A DNA stretch of 64,000 nt from positions 1 through 64,000 of the forward strand of contig NZ_LWQU01000174.1 in assembly GCF_001650635.1 (NCBI RefSeq), given 5' to 3'. A model generated the notes under the pieces. That model was given only the letters and a program-made list of their open reading frames with translations. It did not search any database and was not told the DNA's origin. Source of the stretch: Magnetospirillum moscoviense. GTDB lineage: Bacteria; Pseudomonadota; Alphaproteobacteria; Rhodospirillales; Magnetospirillaceae. Below, piece after piece: positions 51,952 through 59,984 of the stretch. Every line of letters starts with the position of its first letter. The stretch's first letter is position 1. The position numbers were made by a program, and so were the translations under genes.

Positions 51952-52704
51952 TCAGCGCCGATAGACCGTCAGGCCGGCCGGGGCCTGGCAGGTCGGCATC
52001 ATCTCGATGCGGTTGATGTTGACGTGGGCGGGCAGGGTCGCCGCCCACACCACCGCCTCGGCGACATCCTCGGGCGTCAGCGGCTCGGTGCCGGCATAGA
52101 CCTTGGCTGCCGCTTCCTTGTCGCCCTTGAACCGCACTTCGGAAAATTCCGAGCCGCCGCACAGGCCCGGCTCGATGTTGGTCACCCGTACCCGGGTCTT
52201 GACCAGATCGGTGATCAAATTCAGCGAGAACTGGGTCACCGCCGCCTTCGAGGCGCCATAGGCGTTGCCGCCGGGATAGGGGTAGGTGCCGGCGGTCGAG
52301 GACAGGTTGATCACATGGCCGCGGTCGCGGGCCACCATGCCGGGCAGCACCGCCCGGGTCATGGACATCAAGCCCTTGACGTTGGTGTCGATCATGGCCT
52401 CCCAATCGTCCAGGCTGGCCTGATCGGCCGGTTCCAGACCCAGGGCCAGGCCGGCATTGTTGACCAGAACGTCGATGTCGGCGAAATCGGCGGGCAGGGT
52501 GGCGATGGCCTGTTCGATTCCGGCGCGGTCGCGGACATCAAGCACCAGCGGCAAGGTCGGAACCGCCAGCTCGCTGTTCAACACCGCCAGCCGGTCGGCG
52601 CGACGGCCCACCAGGATCAGGCGATCGCCCAGGGCGGCGAAGCGCTTCGCGATGGCCTCGCCGAAGCCGGCGGTGGCGCCGGTGATCAGGATGGTACGGG
52701 GCAT
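51952..52704 (-). CDS. Short-chain dehydrogenase (YdfG-like)
   Basis: The 250-residue SDR enzyme has the cofactor loop TGATAGFGEAIAKRF and an Arg-rich second-strand end (VGRRADR), suggesting NADP(H). NNAGLAL, the catalytic Ser in INLSSTAGTYPY and YGASK (Tyr-x-x-x-Lys) are present. The C-terminal NINRIEMMPTCQAPAG is like that of YdfG-type serine/3-hydroxy-acid dehydrogenases. The substrate is inferred only. It lies 9 bases after the lipoprotein gene, likely in one operon with mazG. Confidence 0.9.
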   Translation of the reverse strand: MPRTILITGATAGFGEAIAKRFAALGDRLILVGRRADRLAVLNSELAVPTLPLVLDVRDRAGIEQAIATLPADFADIDVLVNNAGLALGLEPADQASLDDWEAMIDTNVKGLMSMTRAVLPGMVARDRGHVINLSSTAGTYPYPGGNAYGASKAAVTQFSLNLITDLVKTRVRVTNIEPGLCGGSEFSEVRFKGDKEAAAKVYAGTEPLTPEDVAEAVVWAATLPAHVNINRIEMMPTCQAPAGLTVYRR

Positions 52705-52713
52705 GGCGGATTC

Positions 52714-53346
52714 CTATAACGGGCGGCTGGGGTCGGGATCGCGCAGCATCACCAGGGTCGGCGTGGACGACAGCGGGTTTTCGATCTTCCAGATATAAAC
52801 GCGATACTGGCCGAACGGCCTGACCTCGGTGGCATTGTGACGCAAGACGTTGGCATCGGTGGTGATGCGGAACTCGCCTTCCATGCCGATGCCCAGCTCG
52901 GCCATGCGCTGGGCGTCCGACGCCTTGACGCCGTTGGCGTCGATGATGATGGTGCCATCCTCGTTTGATTTCAACGAGATCAGGCGGGCGTCTCGCCGCA
53001 AAAGCGAGGTCAGCTGCACCTTGCCCAGCCGGCCGCCGCGCTCGTATTTCAGATGGAAGCGGCCCTTGCCGACCTTCTTCAGGTCCTTGACGGCGATGTC
53101 GCGCACCAGGTCCTTGTAGATGTTGTTGTGGCGCTCCAGCTCGTTCTCGGGCGTGATCGTGCCGTTGGCGTAATCATGCAGGATGGGCGCGTAGATGACG
53201 TCGCCCTCGTACGTAATGGCCCAGTCGCCATAGCGCGAGATGCGCAGCTCGCCCTTGAACTTGTCGGGGATGTAGCAAGACGACAACAAGACGGTGAGGG
53301 CCGCCACCGACAGCAAGCGGACCATGCCGCCGAACATACCCCTCAT
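52714..53346 (-). CDS. Lipoprotein of unknown function
   Basis: The 210-residue protein has a lipoprotein signal (MRGMFGGMVRLLSVAALTVL) with lipobox LLSSC and lipidated Cys24. The mature part begins YIPDKFKGELRISRYGDWAI and is mostly beta-strand in character, with a closing segment RPFGQYRVYIWKIENPLSST. No named domain is recognised. It should sit at the periplasmic side of the outer or inner membrane. Its ATG overlaps the mazG stop (ATGA), so expression is coupled to mazG; the SDR gene follows. A longer frame opening upstream lies over mazG and is discarded. Confidence 0.82.
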   Translation of the reverse strand: MRGMFGGMVRLLSVAALTVLLSSCYIPDKFKGELRISRYGDWAITYEGDVIYAPILHDYANGTITPENELERHNNIYKDLVRDIAVKDLKKVGKGRFHLKYERGGRLGKVQLTSLLRRDARLISLKSNEDGTIIIDANGVKASDAQRMAELGIGMEGEFRITTDANVLRHNATEVRPFGQYRVYIWKIENPLSSTPTLVMLRDPDPSRPL

Positions 53347-54143
53347 GGCCCGTCCCCCTTGCTCCGTTCCTGGTGCTTGGCCTGCACCCACAATTCTTCC
53401 ATCTCGTCGAGGCTCGCCTGGGCCGGGTTCCGGCCGGCGCGCCTCAATTCGGATTCGATATGACGAAATCGGCGCTCGAACTTGGCGTTGGCCCGCTTCA
53501 GGCACCGCTCGGGATCGATTGTGAGCTTGCGGGCTAGGTTCGCGCAAGCGAAGAGAAGGTCGCCCATCTCGTCCTCGACCCGGTCAAGCTCGGCGTCGTC
53601 GGTGATTTCAGCTTTGATTTCAGCTAGTTCTTCGTCGATCTTGTCAACGACGTCGAGCGGCTTGGCCCAGTCGAAGCCGACACGGGCGGCCCGCGCCTGC
53701 AGCTTCAGCGCCCGGGTCATCGGGGGCAGGGAGCGGGCGATTCCGTCCAGCACGCTGTCGGTTCCCTTGGCGGCTCTCTCGGCCTCCTTGGTCGCTTCCC
53801 ACGCCTGGGTCTGTTCGGTGGCATTGCGCGCCTCGGCCTGGCCGAACACATGGGGATGGCGGCGGATCATCTTGTCGCAGATCGCCGCCACCACATCATC
53901 GAAGCCGAAATGACCAGCCTCGGCGGCCATTTGCGCATGAAACACCACCTGGAACAGCAGATCGCCCAATTCGTCGCGCAAGGCCTCCATGTCGCCATGG
54001 TCGATGGCGTCGGCCACCTCGTAGGCTTCCTCGATGGTGTAGGGGGCGATGGTGGCGAAACTCTGTTCCCGGTCCCACGGACAGCCGCCTTCCGGCGCCC
54101 GCAAGGTCCGCATGATGGTCAGCAAATCGTCGATGGAGGGCAT
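53343..54143 (-). CDS. mazG: Nucleoside triphosphate pyrophosphohydrolase MazG
   Basis: The 266-residue enzyme hydrolyses NTPs to NMPs and pyrophosphate and clears aberrant nucleotides. It has two MazG repeats. The first has CPWDREQSFATIAPYTIEEAYE and ALRDELGDLLFQVVFHAQMA (acidic Mg-binding EExxE/ExxD motifs), the second WAKPLDVVDKIDEELAEIKAEI and RVEDEMGDLLFACANLARKL. The start ATG 54143 (MPSIDDLLTIMRTLRAPEGG) gives family length. An open frame continues to an ATG at 54278 with 45 unrelated residues. It leads the minus-strand trio mazG-lipoprotein-SDR. Confidence 0.95.
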   Translation of the reverse strand: MPSIDDLLTIMRTLRAPEGGCPWDREQSFATIAPYTIEEAYEVADAIDHGDMEALRDELGDLLFQVVFHAQMAAEAGHFGFDDVVAAICDKMIRRHPHVFGQAEARNATEQTQAWEATKEAERAAKGTDSVLDGIARSLPPMTRALKLQARAARVGFDWAKPLDVVDKIDEELAEIKAEITDDAELDRVEDEMGDLLFACANLARKLTIDPERCLKRANAKFERRFRHIESELRRAGRNPAQASLDEMEELWVQAKHQERSKGDGP

Positions 54144-54268
54144 GGCCTGCGGCGGGGAAGGTTTAAGGGGACGGCAACCATAGCGCATCCGAACCCACCC
54201 GTCTGCGTGGAGATTGGCCCGTCCACCTGCGTTGACCAGCCAGCCCCACGGGGTGAAGCGGCCATAGC

Positions 54269-54313
54269 CCTTACTCATGTAAGGTTTCCTGCATAGGGGA
54301 CCATCAGAGTCCC
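54269..54313. promoter_or_regulatory. Two inverted repeats upstream of the phosphoribulokinase gene
   Basis: CCTTAC-TCAT-GTAAGG (54269-54284) and GGGAC-N7-GTCCC (54297-54313) lie in the 186-base divergent interval between mazG and the kinase gene. The second ends 17 bases before the kinase ATG, where it could affect translation. The first is placed like an operator. Neither matches the T-N11-A signature of CbbR-type LysR regulators cleanly, and no regulator gene adjoins. Confidence 0.35.
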
Positions 54314-54329
54314 GTCATGGGAGGCAGGA

Positions 54330-55229
54330 ATGTCCGTCAGGCATCCGATCATCGCGGTCACCGGCGCCTCGGGCGCGGGCCGGGAATCCGTCAGGTTCGT
54401 TTTCGACCGTCTGTTCCGACGGGAAGGCATCACCGCCGCCTATGTCGCGGGCGAGAGCTTTCATCGCTTCGACCGGACCGAGTTCAAGGCCGCCGAGGCC
54501 GAAGCCGCCGCCAGCGGCAACCCGCATTTCAGCCATTTCGGTCCCGACGCCAATCTGTTCGACGAGCAGGAGCGTCTTTATCGCGATTACGGCCAAAGCG
54601 GCACCGGCCGGCGGCGTCATTACCTGCACGGCGACGATGACGGCCGCCGGCTCGGCTATCCCGAACTGGGGGGCGGCCGGTTCACGCCCTGGGAGGATTT
54701 GCCGCAAGACACCGACCTGATGCTGTACGAGGGACTGCACGGCGTGGTCCGCGGCGACGGCTTTGATCTTGGCAAACATGTCGATCTGAAGATCGGCATG
54801 GTGCCGATCATCAATCTTGAATGGATCCAGAAGGTCCACCGCGACACCGCCAAGCGCGGCTACTCGCGCGAGGCGGTGATGGACCGCATCCTGCACCGGA
54901 TGCACGATTACACCCATTACATCCTGCCGCAATTCAAGCATTCGGATATCAACTTCCAGCACGTGCCGGTGGTCGATACCTCGGAGCCGTTCATCGCCCG
55001 TGACATTCCTGCGGTGGACGAGCGGGTGGTGGTGATCCGCTTTCGAAAGCCCGAGGAAATGGGCGTGGATTTCCCGCTGCTGCTGAGAAAGATCGCCGGC
55101 TCGTGGATGACCCGGCGCAATACGCTGGTGGTGCCCGGCGGCAAGCGTGAACTGGCCAAGGAACTGATCCTGACCCCGATCTTGCGCCGGCTGATGGACC
55201 GCCGCGCCGAGGTCAGGGGAGCGGCCTGA
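54330..55229 (+). CDS. prkB: Phosphoribulokinase
   Basis: The 299-residue protein is of the bacterial (class I) phosphoribulokinase family, which makes ribulose-1,5-bisphosphate. Family segments are VAGESFHRFDRTEFK, HFSHFGPDANLFDEQERLY, YGQSGTGRRRHYLH, LMLYEGLHGVVRGD, VPIINLEWIQKVHRDTAKRG and NTLVVPGGKRELAKELIL. The ATP loop reads GASGAGRES (12-20), whereas relatives normally have GSSGAGT followed by Ser/Thr residues; Arg18 and Glu19 replace small hydroxyl residues, so activity is uncertain. No RuBisCO or other Calvin-cycle gene is nearby. GGGAGGCAGGA precedes the ATG. Confidence 0.88.
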   Translation: MSVRHPIIAVTGASGAGRESVRFVFDRLFRREGITAAYVAGESFHRFDRTEFKAAEAEAAASGNPHFSHFGPDANLFDEQERLYRDYGQSGTGRRRHYLHGDDDGRRLGYPELGGGRFTPWEDLPQDTDLMLYEGLHGVVRGDGFDLGKHVDLKIGMVPIINLEWIQKVHRDTAKRGYSREAVMDRILHRMHDYTHYILPQFKHSDINFQHVPVVDTSEPFIARDIPAVDERVVVIRFRKPEEMGVDFPLLLRKIAGSWMTRRNTLVVPGGKRELAKELILTPILRRLMDRRAEVRGAA

Positions 55230-55252
55230 TTTCAGGTCTTGGCAAGAAACAG

Positions 55253-55281
55253 GGCGGCTTTCCCGAAGGAGCCGCCCTTGT
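55253..55281 (+). terminator. Intrinsic terminator after the phosphoribulokinase gene
   Basis: GGGCGGCT (55253-55260) pairs with AGCCGCCC (55271-55278) around a ten-base loop and is followed by TTGTT. It lies 23 bases after the kinase stop. The stem is perfect and GC-rich. The short T-rich tail makes it the best intrinsic terminator in the window, and it isolates the next gene transcriptionally. Confidence 0.7.
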
Positions 55282-55285
55282 TGCC

Positions 55286-58200
55286 ATGCGCAATTGTCGC
55301 ATAATGCATATTATGACGTTTATCGTGACGCCCTCATCTGGTACGCCTGCTGGTGACCATGGTCATCGTGATCGGGACGGCCACCTAAGCCCGGTGATGC
55401 CCGACTGGGCCGCCTTGGGCGAAAGTGGTCGCCCCGTGACCATGGTTGTCCGTATCGACACCTCGATGGCACGCCTGAACGCCACCGAACTCGTCAAAAG
55501 TCTTGGCGCCCAGGTCGAGCGCTGGCACGCGGCCGGAGTAAGCCTGGCTGGGCTGGAGATCGACCACGACAGCCCAACGGCCCGGTTACCAGAATATGGC
55601 GCCTTCCTGCGTCTCGTGCGTCGCGAATTTTCGTTGCCGCTTTCGGTGACCGCGCTGCCGACCTGGCTAGAGGCGCCGGCCTTCGATCAAATCATCGCTG
55701 TCGCCGACGAAGTGGTTTTGCAGGTTCACGCGGTCCGCCAACCCGTCCGGGGCGAAGGTCTGTTCAGCCCGAGCAACGCCATGGCGTGGCAGAAGCGGAT
55801 GGCGTCGCGCAGTACCAAGCCGTTTCGCCTGGCCCTGCCCGCCTATGGAACCCGCATCGGTCGCGACGAGGATGGTTCGGTGGTGGTGGTGGAAAGCGAG
55901 GCCCCGGCACCAGGGGGCGCGCATTCCGAGGAATTGGTGGTTGCACCCGCCGAAGTTCGCAGGTTCCTGGACGACCTTCGGGGCAATCCCGCGCGCAATC
56001 TGGCCGGAATCGTATGGTTTCGCCTGCCCAATACCGCCGATCGCCGTGCCTGGAGCCTCGCCACGTTACGCGCCGTTATCAACGGCATGCCAGTGAATGG
56101 CAACGCGCACGTGATGGTGGAAGACAGCGACACTGGGGCCGGCATCTTATTGCTCGCCAATAACGGCGTCACTGACGCTCGCTTGCCCCATCGACTGGTC
56201 CTGCCCGCCGGCTGCGGCCATGCTGGCGGAGCTAATGGATATCACCTGGACACCGACGGCAGGACCTTGATCCGGGGGCGCGACGGCTTGCTGCGCATGG
56301 CGAGCGCCGTCTCCATCGCCTGCGTCATGGATGTGACGCCCAACATGCTCGATGACCGCGACGCGTCGGTACGTGAACCGATCACCCACAGTTTCTCGTT
56401 TGAACTGCGAGCGATGCACGGCGCGCCGAAGGACGAGCTGAGGTTTCGTGACGTCTGCCACTGGCCCGAGACCCCTGAGGCTTGCGCGATTCGCATCGAG
56501 AGCGATGGGCTCAGTCCCCGGCAGGTCGCTACGCTCAAGACGGTCCGCGCGAGCAATGGCGACGCGTTCGAGGCGGCCGACGGCTTGCCGATTGCTGTCC
56601 GCCACTATGTGGCCGGTGCCAAAGCCTTCCACGCCAAGCGGTGGGACCAGGCGGCAGAACATTTCCACGCCATCCAGACCCTGCCCGAGGAGGCAGCAAG
56701 GCCGCGCCTGGTGTGGGCCACCTACATGCTGGGCCGTACCTTGGTGGCCCAGGGGCGCGAGATTGAAGCCGCGCCGCAATTTGCCGCTACTCGCGCCCTG
56801 GCGTTGCGTGGCCTGCCCGACCCACACGGGTTGGCGGTCGCCAGCCTCGGCGAGGAAGCGCGCATCCATTTTCGCCGCGCCAAGGCGCTGCTGGAGGACA
56901 GTGTGCTGGCCCCGGAAAAAGCGGCCGCCTACACCTCGGCCATGACCCTGGCGGCGACCTTGTATCTCGATCAGTCGGTGCGCGATGACCAGGGCGGCAC
57001 GGCCTCGCTACGCGCCATGGTCCGCCATTTGCGCGGCCACCGCAGCATCGCCGAGGCGGCGGTGCGTCATCCGCTGCTGCGCCGCCTGATGGTCGCCAAC
57101 ACGCTGGCCGATTTCCTGTGGTCGGTCCCCGACCCCGATGAGTCCCCCGTCGATGATTCCTGGAATTTTCCCGACGCGGGAGTCGATGCCTCGGCGCTGG
57201 CGGTCCTGGTGGCCGAAGCTGTGCATGACGAGCCCGGGCCGGTGCCCGACTTGGACCGGCTGGCTGCCCTGGCCTACCACCAGGCGCGTTACGACCTGGC
57301 TGCCCAATTGGTGGAAAGAGCCCACGGCCCCATGGCCGCCTGGGTGCGCGCAAAGTTGGCCTTGCAGGGCGGCGACGAAGCCGCTGCCGCGCGCCATTAC
57401 GCCGAGGCCGCCAAGGCCTTCCCCGCTTCGACCGCCAATCCGCTGGACCAGGCCGGCATGAACCGTATCCAGGCCGAGACCGGCGTGCTGGCCTTCTCGC
57501 GCGGCGAATATACCCAGGCGATGTTGCTGCTGATGAATAAAGGTCATTGGGGCGACGTCGCCGCCATCGGCGAGCGGGTTCTGACATTGAACGAACTGAA
57601 AACCTTCGTGGATGCACGTCCGGCCCTCCATCTTAGCGGTGGAGACGACGCGAACCTGCGGGACTTACTGGCCCGCCGGCTGGTCCGTACCCACCGAATC
57701 GCCGACGCACTGCCCTATTTCGCCAGTGACGATGTGCGCGCCAAGGCTGCCGAGTATCTTGCGACGCTCAAGGACGCCGAGGGAAGCTGGAGCAGGCTGG
57801 CGCGTGGCGAGGCGTGGTACCGGGCCGCCGTACTTGCCCGCATTTGGGGCATGAAGATGATGGGGACCGAGGGGGCGCCGGACCATGCCGATTGGCAAAG
57901 CCGGAACTGCTGCGTCGCCGAGATAGAGCCTGCCAACGACGAGGAGCGCAAGCGAATGGAAGCCGACCCGGCCAAGCCTTTCGCGCGGTTCCATTACCGC
58001 TATATCGCGGTCGATCACGCACAGAAGGCGGCCGACATGCTGCCGCCGCGCTCGCAGGCTTTTGCCGCCGTTCTTTGCCACGCTTCGGATTGGATGCAGC
58101 AGACCTGGGAAATGGGCAGATCCTGGGATATCTACCAGCGTTACGTCCGCGAAGGAGCCCATGTCCCCTTCGCCCGGCATTTTGGCCGTAAATGTCCAAC

Positions 58201-58381
58201 CCCAGACTTTGCCGCAGCCCCGGCCAGTGAACGCCGCCTGATGATTCTCAAGGCCCGCAATTTTCTCTCCGCCAACCGCTGGTGGGCGGCGGGATTGTTA
58301 GCGACGGTCCTGGCTGTCACTGGTTGGTGGCTGGTTCATCGACGCCGCACTTTTTGCCATCATTGCACCAAGTCCCAATAA
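55286..58381 (+). CDS. DUF3142-TPR fusion with C-terminal membrane anchor, function unknown
   Basis: This 1031-residue protein has three parts. Residues about 39-350 match the DUF3142 pattern, probably a TIM-barrel-like fold: WAALGESGRPVTMVVRID, LAGLEIDHDSPTARLPEYG, LSVTALPTWLEA, ADEVVLQVHAVRQPV, RLALPAYGTRIG and GIVWFRLPNTADRRAW. Residues about 430-980 are helical and alanine-rich with TPR-like pairs (AKAFHAKRWDQAAEHFHAIQ, YHQARYDLAAQLVERAH, GEYTQAMLLLMNKGHWGDVA). Residues about 998-1017 (WWAAGLLATVLAVTGWWLV) form a membrane helix with a basic Cys-containing tail. DUF3142 proteins usually begin with a signal peptide and a further N-terminal segment before the W..L...GRPV motif; only 38 unrelated residues precede it here. 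The start is therefore doubtful (ATGs at 55286, 55304, 55313 and 55397) and the gene may be 5'-truncated. It follows the kinase terminator and has no operon partner. Confidence 0.75.
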   Translation: MRNCRIMHIMTFIVTPSSGTPAGDHGHRDRDGHLSPVMPDWAALGESGRPVTMVVRIDTSMARLNATELVKSLGAQVERWHAAGVSLAGLEIDHDSPTARLPEYGAFLRLVRREFSLPLSVTALPTWLEAPAFDQIIAVADEVVLQVHAVRQPVRGEGLFSPSNAMAWQKRMASRSTKPFRLALPAYGTRIGRDEDGSVVVVESEAPAPGGAHSEELVVAPAEVRRFLDDLRGNPARNLAGIVWFRLPNTADRRAWSLATLRAVINGMPVNGNAHVMVEDSDTGAGILLLANNGVTDARLPHRLVLPAGCGHAGGANGYHLDTDGRTLIRGRDGLLRMASAVSIACVMDVTPNMLDDRDASVREPITHSFSFELRAMHGAPKDELRFRDVCHWPETPEACAIRIESDGLSPRQVATLKTVRASNGDAFEAADGLPIAVRHYVAGAKAFHAKRWDQAAEHFHAIQTLPEEAARPRLVWATYMLGRTLVAQGREIEAAPQFAATRALALRGLPDPHGLAVASLGEEARIHFRRAKALLEDSVLAPEKAAAYTSAMTLAATLYLDQSVRDDQGGTASLRAMVRHLRGHRSIAEAAVRHPLLRRLMVANTLADFLWSVPDPDESPVDDSWNFPDAGVDASALAVLVAEAVHDEPGPVPDLDRLAALAYHQARYDLAAQLVERAHGPMAAWVRAKLALQGGDEAAAARHYAEAAKAFPASTANPLDQAGMNRIQAETGVLAFSRGEYTQAMLLLMNKGHWGDVAAIGERVLTLNELKTFVDARPALHLSGGDDANLRDLLARRLVRTHRIADALPYFASDDVRAKAAEYLATLKDAEGSWSRLARGEAWYRAAVLARIWGMKMMGTEGAPDHADWQSRNCCVAEIEPANDEERKRMEADPAKPFARFHYRYIAVDHAQKAADMLPPRSQAFAAVLCHASDWMQQTWEMGRSWDIYQRYVREGAHVPFARHFGRKCPTPDFAAAPASERRLMILKARNFLSANRWWAAGLLATVLAVTGWWLVHRRRTFCHHCTKSQ

Positions 58382-58437
58382 GGCCGGCCCAAGAGCCATT
58401 CGGACAGGAAATCGGCGATGGCCTGGCCTAAGCCGCC

Positions 58438-59211
58438 TCACCCGGGCAGGCTGATCCTTAGCCCGTCATGGGCCGGGGCCACTCCGGCCGGCAGCCTGGC
58501 CTTCAGGGCCTGGTAATCCAAGGACGGCGTCATGTGGGTCAGCCAGGCCTGGCGCGGCTTGATCCGCTTGATCCATTCCAGCACCTTATCAAGATGGGCG
58601 TGGGTCGGATGCGGGGCCAGGGTCAGGCAGCCGACGATCCAGGTGTCGATGCCGGCCAGCGCGGCGAAGCTTTCCTCCGGCAGATCGACCACGTCGGTCG
58701 AATAAGCCAGCGGGCCGAAGCGATAGCCGGTGGTGCGGCAATAGCCGTGATCCTGGTCGAACGACACCACCTCGATATCGCCAACAGTAAAGCTGGGCTG
58801 CAATTCGGTGAAATCCAGCATCGGCTTGTAGATGGTCTGGCCCTCTTCCACCGCGCCCACCACATAGGCGAACCGGGTGCGGATCGAGGCCAGCACGTCG
58901 GGGCTGCCGAACACCGGGAACGGCTTGCCCATGGCGCGGTTGACCTCGCGCAGATCGTCGATGCCGTGCAGATGGTCGGCATGGTCGTGGGTGTAGAGCA
59001 CCCCGTCCAGCCGAGCGATGCCGGCACCCAGCAATTGCTCGCGGCAATCGGGCGAGGTATCGACCAGAAGAGTGGTCGTTTCGGACTCGACCAGAATCGA
59101 CGGCCGCAGCCGGCGGTTCTTCGGATTGGCCGGATCGCACAAGCCCCACCCCCGCGAGATCGACGGCACACCGCCGGCCGAACCGCACCCGAGGATGGTG
59201 GCCGAAATCAT
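58438..59211 (-). CDS. MBL-fold metallohydrolase (PhnP-like)
   Basis: The 257-residue protein has the metallo-beta-lactamase fold with LGCGSAGGVPSISRGWGLCD at the N-terminus, THDHADHLHGIDDLR (HxHxDH metal site, about 74-79), YSTDVVDLP (metal Asp) and a late LTHM. It is similar to PhnP, a cyclic ribose phosphodiesterase, and to related phosphodiesterases; there is no phn cluster here, so the substrate is open. Its start overlaps the tatD stop by four bases, so it ends the dac-tmk-holB-metG-tatD transcript, an order common in alphaproteobacteria. Confidence 0.9.
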   Translation of the reverse strand: MISATILGCGSAGGVPSISRGWGLCDPANPKNRRLRPSILVESETTTLLVDTSPDCREQLLGAGIARLDGVLYTHDHADHLHGIDDLREVNRAMGKPFPVFGSPDVLASIRTRFAYVVGAVEEGQTIYKPMLDFTELQPSFTVGDIEVVSFDQDHGYCRTTGYRFGPLAYSTDVVDLPEESFAALAGIDTWIVGCLTLAPHPTHAHLDKVLEWIKRIKPRQAWLTHMTPSLDYQALKARLPAGVAPAHDGLRISLPG

Positions 59212-59984
59212 TGCGCCACCTTATTGAAAAGACGGCGGAAATTGGCGGTGGTCGCCTCGGCCATCCGGTCGCTCGAGACCCCCTTCAGCTCGGCCAGCTT
59301 GGCCGCCGTGTGGGCGACATAAGCCGGTTCGTTGCGCTTGCCGCGATAGGGGATCGGGGCCAGGAACGGGCAGTCGGTTTCCACCAGCAGACGGTCCAGC
59401 GGCACCGTCGCCAGGGTTGCCTGCAACGCCTCGGCCTTCTTGAAGGTAATGATGCCGGAAACCGAGATATAAAGACCTAAATTCAAAGCGATTTCAGCAA
59501 GTTCCGGACCAGAGCTGAAGCAATGCACCAGCCCGGTGAAGGCCCCCTTGCCCATCTCCTCGGTCAGGATGGCGGCCATGTCGTCATCGGCGTCGCGGGT
59601 ATGGATCACCACCGGCAGACCGGTGGCCCGGGCGGCGGCGATATGGGTGCGAAACGAGTCACGCTGCCGGTCGCGCGGGCTTTTATCGTAGTAATAATCC
59701 AGCCCGGTTTCGCCAAAGCCGACCACCTTGGGATGGCGGGCCATGGCGATCAGGCCGTCCAGGTCGGCGGCCGGCTCGGTGCCAGCCTCATGCGGGTGGA
59801 TGCCGACGGTGCAATAGATCTCGGGGAATCGTTCCGCTACCGCCAGGACCTGGGGGAAGCGGGTGACATGGGTGTTGATGGTCAACATCATGCCGATTCC
59901 GCCCGCGCGCGCCCGCGCCACCACCGCGTCCAGTTCGTCGGCGAAGTCGGGGAAATCCAGGTGGCAGTGGCTGTCGACCAGCAT
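59208..59984 (-). CDS. tatD: TatD-family metal-dependent DNase
   Basis: The 258-residue TIM-barrel hydrolase has metal ligands in LVDSHCHLDFPDF, GFGETGLDYYYD, VIHTRDADDDM, LVHCFSSGPEL and LVETDCPFLAPIPYRGKRNEP, all in family order. TatD/YcfH proteins show 3'-5' DNase activity. The ATG at 59984 overlaps the metG stop by one base (TGATG). The next gene begins at an ATGA overlap. Confidence 0.94.
   Translation of the reverse strand: MLVDSHCHLDFPDFADELDAVVARARAGGIGMMLTINTHVTRFPQVLAVAERFPEIYCTVGIHPHEAGTEPAADLDGLIAMARHPKVVGFGETGLDYYYDKSPRDRQRDSFRTHIAAARATGLPVVIHTRDADDDMAAILTEEMGKGAFTGLVHCFSSGPELAEIALNLGLYISVSGIITFKKAEALQATLATVPLDRLLVETDCPFLAPIPYRGKRNEPAYVAHTAAKLAELKGVSSDRMAEATTANFRRLFNKVAQ

Noticed and set aside
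54144-54278. N-terminal extension of MazG or a separate 45-residue peptide
   Set aside because: The added residues have no similarity to MazG proteins and no ribosome-binding site of note; the shorter start gives normal length.
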